Source of the DNA: Marisediminicola sp040546025
GTDB lineage: Bacteria > Actinomycetota > Actinomycetes > Actinomycetales > Microbacteriaceae
Direction: 5' to 3'
Assembly (NCBI RefSeq): GCF_040546025.1
Contig: NZ_JBEPNA010000001.1
Location: 535,499 to 599,498, forward strand
Length of the DNA stretch: 64,000 nt
The notes below the pieces were generated by a model, which searched no databases, had not been told where the DNA came from, and saw only the letters and a program-made list of their open reading frames with translations. Position 1 is the stretch's first letter; every line of letters starts with the position of its first letter. Made by a program: the position numbers and the translations under genes. Below are positions 24,809 to 33,153 of the stretch, piece after piece.

Positions 24809-25713
24809 GCGCTGACCCCGCTCGCCCAGCGGTCTCGCAGGCTCACGAGCACGCCGATCGACACGACGAGCAGCACGAGCGAGATGACATAGGCCGCCTC
24901 GGGATTGGTCTGCAGGGCGAGGTAGGCCGAGATGGGCATCGTCTGGGTCACGCCGGGGAAGTTGCCGGCAAAGGTGATCGTCGCCCCGAACTCGCCGAGG
25001 GCGCGGGCGAAGCACAGCACAGCACCGGCCGCGACGCCGGGCGCGATGAGCGGCAGCGTGATGCGCCGGAAGATCAGCCACGGCGAGGCGCCGAGCGTCG
25101 ACGCAGCATCCTCGAACCGGCGGTCCGCGCCGCGCAACGCCCCCTCGACCGCGAGCACGAGGAACGGCATCGCGACGAAGGTCTGCGCGATGACGACCGC
25201 CGGAAGCGTGAACGGCAACTGGATGCCGAACCACGCATCGAGGTACTGCCCGAGCGCCCCGCGGCGGCCGAGCAGCAGCAGCAGGGCAATCCCGCCGACG
25301 ACGGGCGGCAGCACAAGCGGCACCGTGACGATCGCGCGCAGGAGGCGACGCGGCACGACCGGCCACGCGCCGGAGCGGGCGAGCACCCAGGCGAGCGGGA
25401 TGCCGAGCACGAGGCTTGCGGCGGTCGCGAGCGACGCGCTCACGAGGGAGACGCCGAGTGAGGTGCCGATCTCCGGCGCGGCGAGGATCTCCAGCAGGTC
25501 GGCCCACGGCACGCGGGAGACGAGCGCCACCAGTGGCAGGGCGAGGAACGCGACCGCGATCGCGGCGGGCGCCCACAGCACCCAGGGCACGCCGGTGGGG
25601 CGGGTATCGCGGTCCGCCGGCCTCCTCGGCGTCGCGTCGCTCCGCCAGTCGCGACCCTCGGTGCGATCCGGGTCGGTCGCCGCATCCCGCCGCCCGCCCG
25701 TCAGCAGACCCAT
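24805..25713 (-). CDS. modB: Molybdate ABC transporter permease
   Basis: Membrane channel of about 302 aa with five to six hydrophobic segments after a long charged N terminus (about 45 residues rich in Arg and Asp). The cytoplasmic EAA loop DAASTLGASPWLIFRRITLP is the ModC-docking site typical of this family. The ATG at 25713 lies just after the modA stop. The ALGEFGATITFAGNFPG segment is characteristic of ModB. Confidence 0.92.
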   Translation of the reverse strand: MGLLTGGRRDAATDPDRTEGRDWRSDATPRRPADRDTRPTGVPWVLWAPAAIAVAFLALPLVALVSRVPWADLLEILAAPEIGTSLGVSLVSASLATAASLVLGIPLAWVLARSGAWPVVPRRLLRAIVTVPLVLPPVVGGIALLLLLGRRGALGQYLDAWFGIQLPFTLPAVVIAQTFVAMPFLVLAVEGALRGADRRFEDAASTLGASPWLIFRRITLPLIAPGVAAGAVLCFARALGEFGATITFAGNFPGVTQTMPISAYLALQTNPEAAYVISLVLLVVSIGVLVSLRDRWASGVSA

Positions 25714-25714
25714 G

Positions 25715-26509
25715 TCAGTCGACCGTGAATCCGGCTGAGGCGAGGATGCGCTGCGCGGAGTCACCCAACACGAACGCGGTGAAGGCGCTCGCCGCGGTGG
25801 AGTTGGGGGCTCCGGACAGCGCCACCACCGAGTACTCGGCGGGCGCCTCTGACGCCTCGGCGAAGTCGATGCCCTGCACCGCGTCGCCGGCGACGAGCAC
25901 ATCGGTGCGGTAGACGATGGCGGCATCCACAGCCCCGAGCTCGACCTTGGTGAGCGCCGCCCGCACGTCCTGCTCGAGCGTGTCCGGCGCCGGGGTGATG
26001 CCGGCGATGTCGAAGACGCGCGCGGATGCCGACCCGCACGGCACCTCCGGCGCGCACAGCGCGATTGTGCGGTCGCGGTCGGCGAAGTCGGCGAGCCCCG
26101 TCACATTTCCCGGATTTCCGGCTGGCACGGCAATCTGCAGTTCGGTGCGCGCGAAGACTCGCGGTCCGCTCGCAAGCCCCGCGTCGGTGATCGTCGCCAT
26201 CGTCTCGGCGTTGGCCGAGGCGAACACGTCGACGGGGGCGCCGGATTCGATGCCGGCGGCGAGTGCGGAGCTGCCGCCGTGGCTGAGCGTCACCGTTGTG
26301 CCGGGGTTCTCGGCCTCGAAGGCATCCGCGACCTGCGCGAACGACTCGGTGAGTGAGGCGGCCGCGAATACGACGATGGGACCGGTGATCGCGTCGTCGG
26401 AATTGGCTGGTGCGGATGCCGCGGGTACGCAGCCGACGAGAAGGGCCGCCCCGAGCGGGACGGCGATGAGCGACGCGACGAGTCGCCGACGCGAGCGCCG
26501 CCCCGTCAC
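25715..26509 (-). CDS. modA: Molybdate-binding lipoprotein
   Basis: Extracytoplasmic molybdate receptor of about 264 aa. Lipobox LLVGC is followed by VVFAAASLTESFAQVADAFE and SHGGSSALAAGIESGAPVDVFASA, both diagnostic of ModA oxyanion binding. GTG at 26509 gives a normal signal (arginine-rich, then VASLIAVPLGAALLVGC); longer readings run into the upstream gene. No strong Shine-Dalgarno is visible there, so translation may depend on the upstream Mop gene. Confidence 0.9.
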   Translation of the reverse strand: MTGRRSRRRLVASLIAVPLGAALLVGCVPAASAPANSDDAITGPIVVFAAASLTESFAQVADAFEAENPGTTVTLSHGGSSALAAGIESGAPVDVFASANAETMATITDAGLASGPRVFARTELQIAVPAGNPGNVTGLADFADRDRTIALCAPEVPCGSASARVFDIAGITPAPDTLEQDVRAALTKVELGAVDAAIVYRTDVLVAGDAVQGIDFAEASEAPAEYSVVALSGAPNSTAASAFTAFVLGDSAQRILASAGFTVD

Positions 26510-26519
26510 GAGCAGCCCA

Positions 26520-26918
26520 TCACGGGAGGGAGATCCCGACCGAGGTCGCTTTGACACTCGCCGCGGCAATCGTGCCGACCTCGAGGCCGAGCTCATCGAG
26601 TGCCTCGCGGCTGATCAGCGAGACGATGCGGAACGGACCGGCCTGCAGCTCGACCTGAGCCATGACGGTGTCCTTGGTGATCCGGGTGACGATTCCGGTG
26701 AGCCGGTTGCGCGTCGATGCTTTCGATGTCGGCGCAAGCGGCGACTCGGTCGCGAGTTCGCGGACGAGCACGGCGAGCTCGGCGCCGTCGACGACGAGAC
26801 GCCCGTTGTCGGCCTTGGTGAGCTGCAGACGGCCGGCGTCGGCCCAGCGGCGGATGGTGTCGTCGCTCACGCCGACGAGGGCGGCGGCTTCACTTACCCG
26901 CAGGGGAGTCACGGTCAT
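26520..26918 (-). CDS. Molybdate-responsive HTH/Mop-domain regulator
   Basis: 132-aa protein joining an excisionase/MerR-like helix-turn-helix (LRVSEAAALVGVSDDTIRRW, residues about 6-25) to a C-terminal Mop domain (RNRLTGIVTRITKDTVMAQV ... VKATSVGISLP) that binds molybdate. It opens the mod operon and probably adjusts its expression to cellular molybdate. ATG at 26918 is chosen because it begins the HTH at once. Short Mop-HTH proteins of this kind are common next to actinobacterial modABC. Confidence 0.88.
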   Translation of the reverse strand: MTVTPLRVSEAAALVGVSDDTIRRWADAGRLQLTKADNGRLVVDGAELAVLVRELATESPLAPTSKASTRNRLTGIVTRITKDTVMAQVELQAGPFRIVSLISREALDELGLEVGTIAAASVKATSVGISLP

Positions 26919-26947
26919 GCACCCCAGTTTATGCCGTAAATGCGGCG

Positions 26948-28357
26948 CTAAGTCGCGTTTGGTTCCGTTTTCGCGGCGAACGGATGCCGAAGCCAGACCA
27001 GCAGGGCGCGCCCCGACCCGGGACCGGCGCGACGGAACGACATCCAGGCGATGAGCCCGATCGCCAGCGCGATCGCCACCCGCGCGAGATCGGTCGAGGG
27101 CACCAGCAACCGGGCGGTGAGGGCGACCGGCACCGCGAGCCACTCCCACCGCCCCGTCATGGCGATGATCGGCACGAGCAGAAGCGCGTACCAGGGGTAG
27201 CGCGGCGAGACGATCAGCAGGGTCGCGCCGATCATCACGAGTTGGCCGAGCCACGGGTCATCCGGATTCGTCTTCCACCACACCAGGGCGGCCGTGACCG
27301 CGAGGAGCACGGCCGCGACCACGAGCGCGGACGCCCCGGGGAACAGGAGCGAGAGCAGCACGAACCGTTCGCCGCTCGAGTAGCCCTCCTCGGTCAGGTA
27401 GCCGGGCAGGTAGCCGAGCACGCCGATGCCGCTCGCGAGGATGTAGGGCACGTAGAGCACCGCGAAGGTCGCGAGGGAGCCCACGATGACCTTCCATGGC
27501 TGGCGGCGCAGCAGGGCGGGTGCCGCGATCACGGGGATGAGCTTGACGGCGATCGCCGCGCCCAGCGCGATGCCGCCGCCCCAGCGCCGGCCGTTCGCGA
27601 CGAGCAGGGTGGCCACGAGCACGAGCAGCCCTGCGAGGATGTCGATGTGCGAGTTGGTGACGCCCTCGGTCGCCGCGAGCGGGCTCCAGCCCCAGAGCGC
27701 AGCCCAGCGCGGGTCCCTCCCGCGGGTGTGCAGCGCGCGGAGCAGGATGCCGGTGATGCCGAGGCTCATGAGCAGCCCGGCGAACTGCATTGGCCAGTAC
27801 TGCGGCTCGGGTCCGGTCAGAAATCGCACGCCGGCGAAGAACAGCTCGCTCGTCGGCGGGTAGATCGTCGGCACCTTCGCCCGGTTGATCGCGGTACAGA
27901 CGATCTCGTCACTGCCGGGCTCGTTGCTCGTGAGGATGCGTTCGCCGACGCACTCGGGCTCGCCGGTCTCGCCGATCACCGGCGCCGGGAACAGCCAATC
28001 GGTGCGCAGGTCGCGCAGCGCCGGGTCGGCCGGCACATAGTCGTAGGGGGAGATGCCGGCGTTCTGCACGATCCCATCCCACGCGTACCGGGCGCTGTCG
28101 GTACTGGTGTTGGGCGGCCCGGCCAGTGCCGCGCCGCCGATTGCGACCGACCCGGCGATCACGAGCACGACCGCGGCGCGCAGCGGCACCCGGCGCAGGG
28201 CGAGCACCGAGAGGGCGAACAGGGCCCAGAGCACGGCGGTGAGCAGCACGAGCGGCGACCGCCAGCTCTTCTCGTCGTAGAAGGGCAGCGCGATCACCGA
28301 CACGGCCGTGGTGACCGTGCTGGCGGCGAGCAGCAGCGAGGTGAGAAGAATGCGCAC
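26948..28357 (-). CDS. GT87/DUF2029-type membrane glycosyltransferase
   Basis: Polytopic membrane protein of about 469 aa with ten or more hydrophobic helices, resembling polyprenol-phosphate-mannose-dependent mannosyltransferases. A large first outer loop (residues about 75-160) carries an Asp-rich stretch (TSTDSARYAWDGIVQNAGIS, then YPPTSELFF). GTG at 28357 follows AGGATGGG. The acceptor glycan is unknown. It is divergent from the first molybdoenzyme gene. Confidence 0.82.
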   Translation of the reverse strand: MRILLTSLLLAASTVTTAVSVIALPFYDEKSWRSPLVLLTAVLWALFALSVLALRRVPLRAAVVLVIAGSVAIGGAALAGPPNTSTDSARYAWDGIVQNAGISPYDYVPADPALRDLRTDWLFPAPVIGETGEPECVGERILTSNEPGSDEIVCTAINRAKVPTIYPPTSELFFAGVRFLTGPEPQYWPMQFAGLLMSLGITGILLRALHTRGRDPRWAALWGWSPLAATEGVTNSHIDILAGLLVLVATLLVANGRRWGGGIALGAAIAVKLIPVIAAPALLRRQPWKVIVGSLATFAVLYVPYILASGIGVLGYLPGYLTEEGYSSGERFVLLSLLFPGASALVVAAVLLAVTAALVWWKTNPDDPWLGQLVMIGATLLIVSPRYPWYALLLVPIIAMTGRWEWLAVPVALTARLLVPSTDLARVAIALAIGLIAWMSFRRAGPGSGRALLVWLRHPFAAKTEPNAT

Positions 28358-28469
28358 GATCCCATCCTGTCCGATTCCCGCCTGTCCGATTCGCGGTCGG
28401 CTCCGAACACACGGTGTGAACACGACTCCGCATCCGCCGGAAGCCCGCCTCGCGTGGTGGAATGACGGC

Positions 28470-29789
28470 GTGCACCGAATGCTCAACGGCCTGCGTCGTT
28501 CCCTCGCCTCGCCCTCGCGCAACCTGCGGATGGCGACGGTGCTCGGCCGTCTGCTCGGCATCGCGTTCATCGTGACCTTCGGCACCGGGCTGTACAGCCA
28601 CTTTCTGCAGGACCCGCTGCCGTGGATGGTGTTCCCCACCCGGCCGACCTTCCTCTACCAGCTGAGCCAGGGCATCCACATCACCGCCGGAATCGCGTGT
28701 GTACCGCTGATTCTCGGCAAGCTCTATGTCGTCTTCCCCGAGCTGTTCCAGACCCCGCCGGTTCGATCGATCTCGCACTTCCTCGAGCGCGCCTCGATCG
28801 CGCTGTTCGTCGCCGCGTCGCTCGTCGAGATCACGATCGGGCTGCTCAATACGTTCCAGTTCTATTCGCTGTTCCCATTCCCGTTCAAGCAGACGCACTT
28901 CGCGCTGTCGTTCGTCATCATCGGCTCGCTCGCCATCCACATCGCTGTGAAGCTCGACGTGATCGCAAAGTACTGGCGCAAGAAAGACAGCTACGACGCC
29001 GACGGCAATGTGGTCGACTTCTCGCTTCCCGAATCGCCGAAAGTACGTCTTTCGGCTGCTCCGGCCGATGCTGAGGAGCCAGAACGCGTACTCTCGGCGA
29101 CCACATCCGCGACATCCGCGGGACAGCCGGCATCCGCCACCGGGGTCACCGGCCGCATCTTCGCCTGGATCGACGCGACCCCGGCACCGTCACCGACCAC
29201 GAGTCGCCGCGGATTCGTCGCCACCATCGCCGTGGCGACCGCGGCCGTCGTGGCGTTCACTGCGGGGCAGTCGCTCCGCCCGCTCGACGGCGTCAACCTG
29301 TTCGCGCCGCGCAAGGCAGGCATCGGCCCGAACGCGCTGCCCGTCAACCGCACCGCGCGTGCCGCCGGAGTGCTCGAGAGCGCGGTCGCCCCCGACTGGG
29401 CGCTCACCGTGGTCAACGGCGACTCCTCGCGCAGCTTCACCCTCGCCGAGCTCGCCACGCTTCCGCAATACGACGTTGAGCTGCCCATCGCATGCGTCGA
29501 AGGCTGGAGCCAGAGCGCGTCGTGGCGCGGACCGCGGCTACGCGACCTTCTCGACACCGTCGATGCGGATGCCGGCGTAGCGATCCGGGCGACAAGCCTC
29601 GAGCCGAAGGGCGGATTCCGCCTGATGGACATGGGTCCGGAGTTCGTGCGCGACGACCTCACCCTCGTCGCGCTCGAGGTCAACGGGCAGGTGCTCGACA
29701 TCGACCACGGCTACCCCGCGCGGATGATCGCCCCCGCCAGGCCCGGCGTGAGACAGACCAAGTGGCTGAGCATGATCGAGGTAATCTGA
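28470..29789 (+). CDS. Membrane-anchored sulfite-oxidase-type molybdoenzyme with cytochrome-b-like N terminus
   Basis: About 439 aa. Residues about 20-180 hold four hydrophobic helices with conserved-looking His residues (IHITAG, QTHFALSF, AIHIAVK), suggesting a heme b-binding anchor. A linker then leads to SRRGFVATIAVATAAVVAF (from about 245), a Tat-like twin-arginine motif plus helix, and an extracytoplasmic molybdopterin domain with the likely Mo ligand Cys in PIACVEGWSQ. The C terminus LDIDHGYPARMIAPARPG is typical. GTG at 28470 has GGTGGA 8 nt upstream. Substrate unknown. Confidence 0.85.
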   Translation: MHRMLNGLRRSLASPSRNLRMATVLGRLLGIAFIVTFGTGLYSHFLQDPLPWMVFPTRPTFLYQLSQGIHITAGIACVPLILGKLYVVFPELFQTPPVRSISHFLERASIALFVAASLVEITIGLLNTFQFYSLFPFPFKQTHFALSFVIIGSLAIHIAVKLDVIAKYWRKKDSYDADGNVVDFSLPESPKVRLSAAPADAEEPERVLSATTSATSAGQPASATGVTGRIFAWIDATPAPSPTTSRRGFVATIAVATAAVVAFTAGQSLRPLDGVNLFAPRKAGIGPNALPVNRTARAAGVLESAVAPDWALTVVNGDSSRSFTLAELATLPQYDVELPIACVEGWSQSASWRGPRLRDLLDTVDADAGVAIRATSLEPKGGFRLMDMGPEFVRDDLTLVALEVNGQVLDIDHGYPARMIAPARPGVRQTKWLSMIEVI

Positions 29790-30232
29790 TGAAAATCTGG
29801 CGGATCGCCCTCGTCGTCGTCGGCATTGCGCTCCTCGTCGTCGGCGGCCTGGTGCTGCTCGAGGATGTCGCGCCGAAGCGCTACGGCGGCATTCTGCTCT
29901 GGCTCGCCGGCGCGATCCTCATCCACGACGGGATCATCGCCGGGCTCGTGATCGGGGTGAACCTGACCCTGAGGAAGGCGGGGCGGAGAATACCGCTGGG
30001 TGTGCTCGCGATCGTCCAGGGCGCGATAGTGATCGGCGCGATCGTGTCGCTTATCGTGTTCCCGCAGATCGTGAAGCAGGGCATCGGCACGCTCAACCCG
30101 ACGATCCTGCCCCTCGACTACGTGGCCAACCTCGTGCTGTTCTACGGCGTGCTCGTGGCCGTCACCGCGGTCACGATCGCGGTCTACCTGCGGGTCAGGC
30201 CGCACAGGCGGCGCCAGAGCGCGACCGCCTAG
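29789..30232 (+). CDS. Four-helix integral membrane protein
   Basis: 147-aa hydrophobic protein with four predicted membrane helices (roughly residues 5-25, 33-58, 68-90 and 105-130) and a basic C-terminal tail. It begins on the stop codon of the molybdoenzyme gene (TGATG), so it is probably translated with it and may be a membrane partner. I do not recognise a family. Its stop codon overlaps that of the convergent universal stress protein gene in a shared CTAG. Confidence 0.75.
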   Translation: MKIWRIALVVVGIALLVVGGLVLLEDVAPKRYGGILLWLAGAILIHDGIIAGLVIGVNLTLRKAGRRIPLGVLAIVQGAIVIGAIVSLIVFPQIVKQGIGTLNPTILPLDYVANLVLFYGVLVAVTAVTIAVYLRVRPHRRRQSATA

Positions 30233-30720
30233 CTGCGCGCCTTCGTCGGACGCACCACCAACACCGGGCACTCGGCGTGCCGCACGCACTGCTCGCTCAC
30301 CGAGCCGAGCAGGAGGCTGCGGAAGCCGCCGAGCCCGCGGGAGCCGACCACGAGCATCCGCGCCTCACCCGACAGTGCCAGGAGGATCTCGGCGGGGTGG
30401 CCGAACGCGGACCGGTAGGCGACCTCGACCGACGGATGCTTCGCCGCGGCACCCTTCGACTCCGCCTCGAGCCGCGCACACACCTTCTCGGAGACCTGGG
30501 CGAACGACGACACGATGCCGAAGTCGACGAGCGTGCCGTGGGGCGCCGTGTCGATGCTCCACGTGCGCACGACGCAGAGCGGCGCGCCGAGCTTGTCCGC
30601 CAGCTCGAACGCCTGCTCGAGCGAGCGTTGGGCGTCGACAGAGCCGTCGTGACCGACGACGATGCTGCCGCTCGCGATGGGCTCGATCTCAGTGATGTCA
30701 GGTGCGGACTTCGTCGACAT
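30229..30720 (-). CDS. Universal stress protein (UspA family)
   Basis: Cytoplasmic nucleotide-binding stress protein of 163 aa. The GSIVVGHDGSVDAQRSLEQA opening and the ATP-binding glycine motif GSRGLGGFRSLLLGSVS mark a single ATP-binding Usp domain. The start MSTKSAPD at 30720 lies about 60 bp downstream of the methyltransferase gene on the same strand. It is convergent with the small membrane protein gene, sharing a CTAG stop. Confidence 0.9.
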   Translation of the reverse strand: MSTKSAPDITEIEPIASGSIVVGHDGSVDAQRSLEQAFELADKLGAPLCVVRTWSIDTAPHGTLVDFGIVSSFAQVSEKVCARLEAESKGAAAKHPSVEVAYRSAFGHPAEILLALSGEARMLVVGSRGLGGFRSLLLGSVSEQCVRHAECPVLVVRPTKARS

Positions 30721-30779
30721 GGGTGCCCCGTTCAGCGTTCGTGGGAGGCCGTCCGGTCGGACGACTTCCTCACCCGAGC

Positions 30780-31559
30780 CTACGAGGCGTTGGGGGATTT
30801 CGGATGCCGCTGCCGCGCGAGGCGGCAGAATGTGCGGCCGTCGAGCTGCCAGACCTGCCGCGACGCCAACCCAATGGCCGCCGCGCAGGCGATGAGAGCG
30901 TCGACGCCGATCTCGGCCCAGGGAAACGGGTCGCTCTGCCGGCCATGGGTATCGACGAGGCGTCCGGTGTAGGTGCGGTCGCGCGCGGCATCCGGATGCG
31001 TCTCCACCACGATCTCCCCGTCGGCGGCGATCAGCTCGTCGCAGCGGGCGAGCATGGCGGTGACGTCGCCGCCGATGCCGATGTTGCCGTCGACGAGCAG
31101 GGTGGTCTGCCACTTGCCCTCGAGGGGCAGCGCTTCGAAGACCGAACCGAGCAACACGCTGAGGCCGGACTCGGTCGCGACCTCGATCGCGGTGGGGGAG
31201 ACGTCGATGCCGAGGGCCTCGATGCCGAGGTCCATCGCCGCGCGCACCATCCGGCCGGGGCCGCAGCCGATGTCGAGTACGGGGCCGGTCACGCTGCGCA
31301 GCAGGCTCAGGTCGGCGACATCCGCGTCGGCGTGCCAGCGCGACACATCCATCGGTGCGGCGCCGCGGCGCTCGCTGCCGCCGATTTGGCGGTCGTCGGT
31401 CGCGCCGTCGTCGGTCTCGTGCAGGTAGAGCACGTTGGAGTGGGAGCGGCGGAGGGCCGCGGCGTAGGGTTCCGTGCCTCCGGCCCCGAACGTCGCGCCC
31501 TCGCTGAGGTCGTAGGTCTCGGTCTCGGTCTCGGTCTCAGTGTTGCGGGCGCTGGTCAC
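30780..31559 (-). CDS. SAM-dependent class I methyltransferase
   Basis: 259-aa enzyme with motif I VLDIGCGPGRMVRAAMD at about residue 94 and the acidic LGIDVSPTAI strand. The N terminus carries a Thr-Glu alternating run (TETETETE) of unknown role. It overlaps the DUF2064 gene by 4 bp and belongs to the GT2-DUF2064-methyltransferase operon, so it may methylate a small glycan or lipid intermediate. Substrate unknown. Confidence 0.85.
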   Translation of the reverse strand: MTSARNTETETETETYDLSEGATFGAGGTEPYAAALRRSHSNVLYLHETDDGATDDRQIGGSERRGAAPMDVSRWHADADVADLSLLRSVTGPVLDIGCGPGRMVRAAMDLGIEALGIDVSPTAIEVATESGLSVLLGSVFEALPLEGKWQTTLLVDGNIGIGGDVTAMLARCDELIAADGEIVVETHPDAARDRTYTGRLVDTHGRQSDPFPWAEIGVDALIACAAAIGLASRQVWQLDGRTFCRLARQRHPKSPNAS

Positions 31560-32212
31560 GAGTGGGCCGTCTCGGCTGCTGCTGGGCGCCCGTCGAGTGG
31601 GAGGTGGCCGGCGAGAACCGTCGCGAACCGGGTGAGCGGGGCGGTGCGCGCGACCGCGATCGCGTCGTCGATCGTGTCGACGTCGGTGAGTTCGGGGAGG
31701 TGGCGAACTGTGAGTCCGGCATCCCGCAGGCGTTCGAGCTGGATGCTGCCGGTGTCGTCGCGCGACATCGGAACGCCCCGCACGAGGTCGCCGTCAGGAT
31801 TCGCGAGGGCGAGCGCCCAGAATCCGCCATCGTTCGCGGGGCCGAACCAGGCGTCGACGCCGGGCGGCCATGGTTCGAACATGGGGGCGATCATCTCGGC
31901 CGTGACCTGGGGGGTGTCCATGCCGATGAGTACCGTCGGGCCCTCGCACTCGTCGAACATCGCGCCGAGGCGCAGGTCGAGATCGCCGGCCACTTGGTTC
32001 ATCACGTCGTACCCCTCGGATCCGGGCGGCACTTCGACGCCATCGAACAGCAGAACGCGTCGCGTCGCGGGCACGGCTGCGATCGCGGCAAGCGTGTCTG
32101 CGATCGCGGCGGCGGCGAGCTCGGCGGCGGCCTCGAGGCTCAGCGGCGGATGCAGCCGGGTCTTGACCTTGCCGGGCAAGGCCTCCTTGGCGATGAGAAC
32201 GATGGAGGTCAC
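31556..32212 (-). CDS. DUF2064 (TIGR04282-type) glycosyltransferase-like protein
   Basis: 218-aa protein with the N-terminal VLIAKEALPGKVKTRL motif of the DUF2064 group, related to nucleotidyltransferases such as CofC and to glycosyltransferase A folds. IGMDTPQV and GPANDGGFWALAL are further landmarks. GTG at 32212 overlaps the GT2 stop (GTGA). The family is often found beside GT2, methyltransferase and molybdoenzyme genes, as here, but its reaction is not established to my knowledge. Confidence 0.85.
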   Translation of the reverse strand: MTSIVLIAKEALPGKVKTRLHPPLSLEAAAELAAAAIADTLAAIAAVPATRRVLLFDGVEVPPGSEGYDVMNQVAGDLDLRLGAMFDECEGPTVLIGMDTPQVTAEMIAPMFEPWPPGVDAWFGPANDGGFWALALANPDGDLVRGVPMSRDDTGSIQLERLRDAGLTVRHLPELTDVDTIDDAIAVARTAPLTRFATVLAGHLPLDGRPAAAETAHS

Positions 32213-32916
32213 CGCTGTCGTTCGGAGCCGCGCACCGAATGGCTTGGTCGGCGGCGCTCCGCGGCGAGCAGCCGCGACATGTCCTTGATCGCCGTGAACG
32301 TGCCGCGCACGGTGCCGGTGACCTTCGACCTGCCGACGCGCGGCGAGTAGGGGGTGTCGACCTCGCGGATGCGCCATCCGGTCGCCGACGCGCGCAGCAC
32401 CATCTCGAGCGGGTAGCCGCTACGCCGGTCGGCCAGCTCGAGGGCGAGGAGGGCGGGGCGGCCGGCAGCACGCATCGGTCCGAGGTCGTGCAGGTCGACG
32501 CCCGTGGCGTCGCGCATCATCTGTGCGAGGGCCCAGTTCGCGACGCGCGCGTGCGCCGGCCACGCGGATCTCGTCGTCGGACGCCGACGCCCGAGCGCGA
32601 GCTCGACCGCACCCGCGGCAACGGGATCGACGACGAGGGGGAGGTCGGCGGGATCCATCGAGGCATCCGCATCGCAGAAGGCCACGATCGGGGCGGTCGC
32701 GGCGAGCAGGCCGGCGTGGGCGGCGGACCCGAAGCCCCGGCGGGGTTCGTGGACGACGGTCGCGCCGAGCTCGCGGGCGACCTCGGCGGAGCGGTCGGTC
32801 GAACCGTTGTCGACGACGATCGCGCGGTAGCCCTCGGGCAGCCGCGAGAGCAGCCAGGGCAGGGCGCCCTCCTCATTGAGGCAGGGGAAGACGACGTCGA
32901 CGCGGGATTCTGGCAC
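32209..32916 (-). CDS. Family 2 glycosyltransferase
   Basis: Soluble GT-A enzyme of 235 aa. The nucleotide-sugar binding residues are in VVFPCLNEEGAL and VVDNGSTDRS, and the metal-binding acidic motif is FCDADASMD. It lacks C-terminal membrane helices, unlike many polyprenyl-phosphate glycosyltransferases. First gene of the GT2-DUF2064-methyltransferase operon, divergent from the second molybdoenzyme gene. Confidence 0.88.
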   Translation of the reverse strand: MPESRVDVVFPCLNEEGALPWLLSRLPEGYRAIVVDNGSTDRSAEVARELGATVVHEPRRGFGSAAHAGLLAATAPIVAFCDADASMDPADLPLVVDPVAAGAVELALGRRRPTTRSAWPAHARVANWALAQMMRDATGVDLHDLGPMRAAGRPALLALELADRRSGYPLEMVLRASATGWRIREVDTPYSPRVGRSKVTGTVRGTFTAIKDMSRLLAAERRRPSHSVRGSERQR

Positions 32917-32929
32917 CTATCGACCCTAT

Positions 32930-33135
32930 GGGGTCGGGGCTGAGTGCCGGCATCGGCGCACGCGCCGCGAGTGCTGCGTGCGCCGCGAGGCTCCCGTGCG
33001 CCGCGAGTGCCTACTCACGTCGAGGGTGCCTGCTCGCGCCGAAGGTGACTGCAGGTAGGAGCACTCTGGGCGCCAACGGGCACAGTGGACGGCGGACGAC
33101 TCGTCGCGGTGGCATTCGGGGGGAAACTCAGGCAA
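32930..33135. repeat. Intergenic repeat region between GT2 and molybdoenzyme genes
   Basis: Several degenerate copies of GCGCCGCGAGTG-like words (about 32958-33010) and a CCAACGGGCACAGT word at 33073-33086 related to the one at 22332-22350. No gene is visible. It resembles the CGAGTGTGCCC family better formed at 41501-41572. Confidence 0.55.
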
Positions 33136-33153
33136 TCCTCCTAGTCTGATCGG

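Noticed and set aside
23816..25576. Fused modB-modC reading as one 586-residue protein
   Set aside because: The upstream part is an out-of-frame reading of modB; the ATPase has its own ATG at 24808 overlapping the modB stop.
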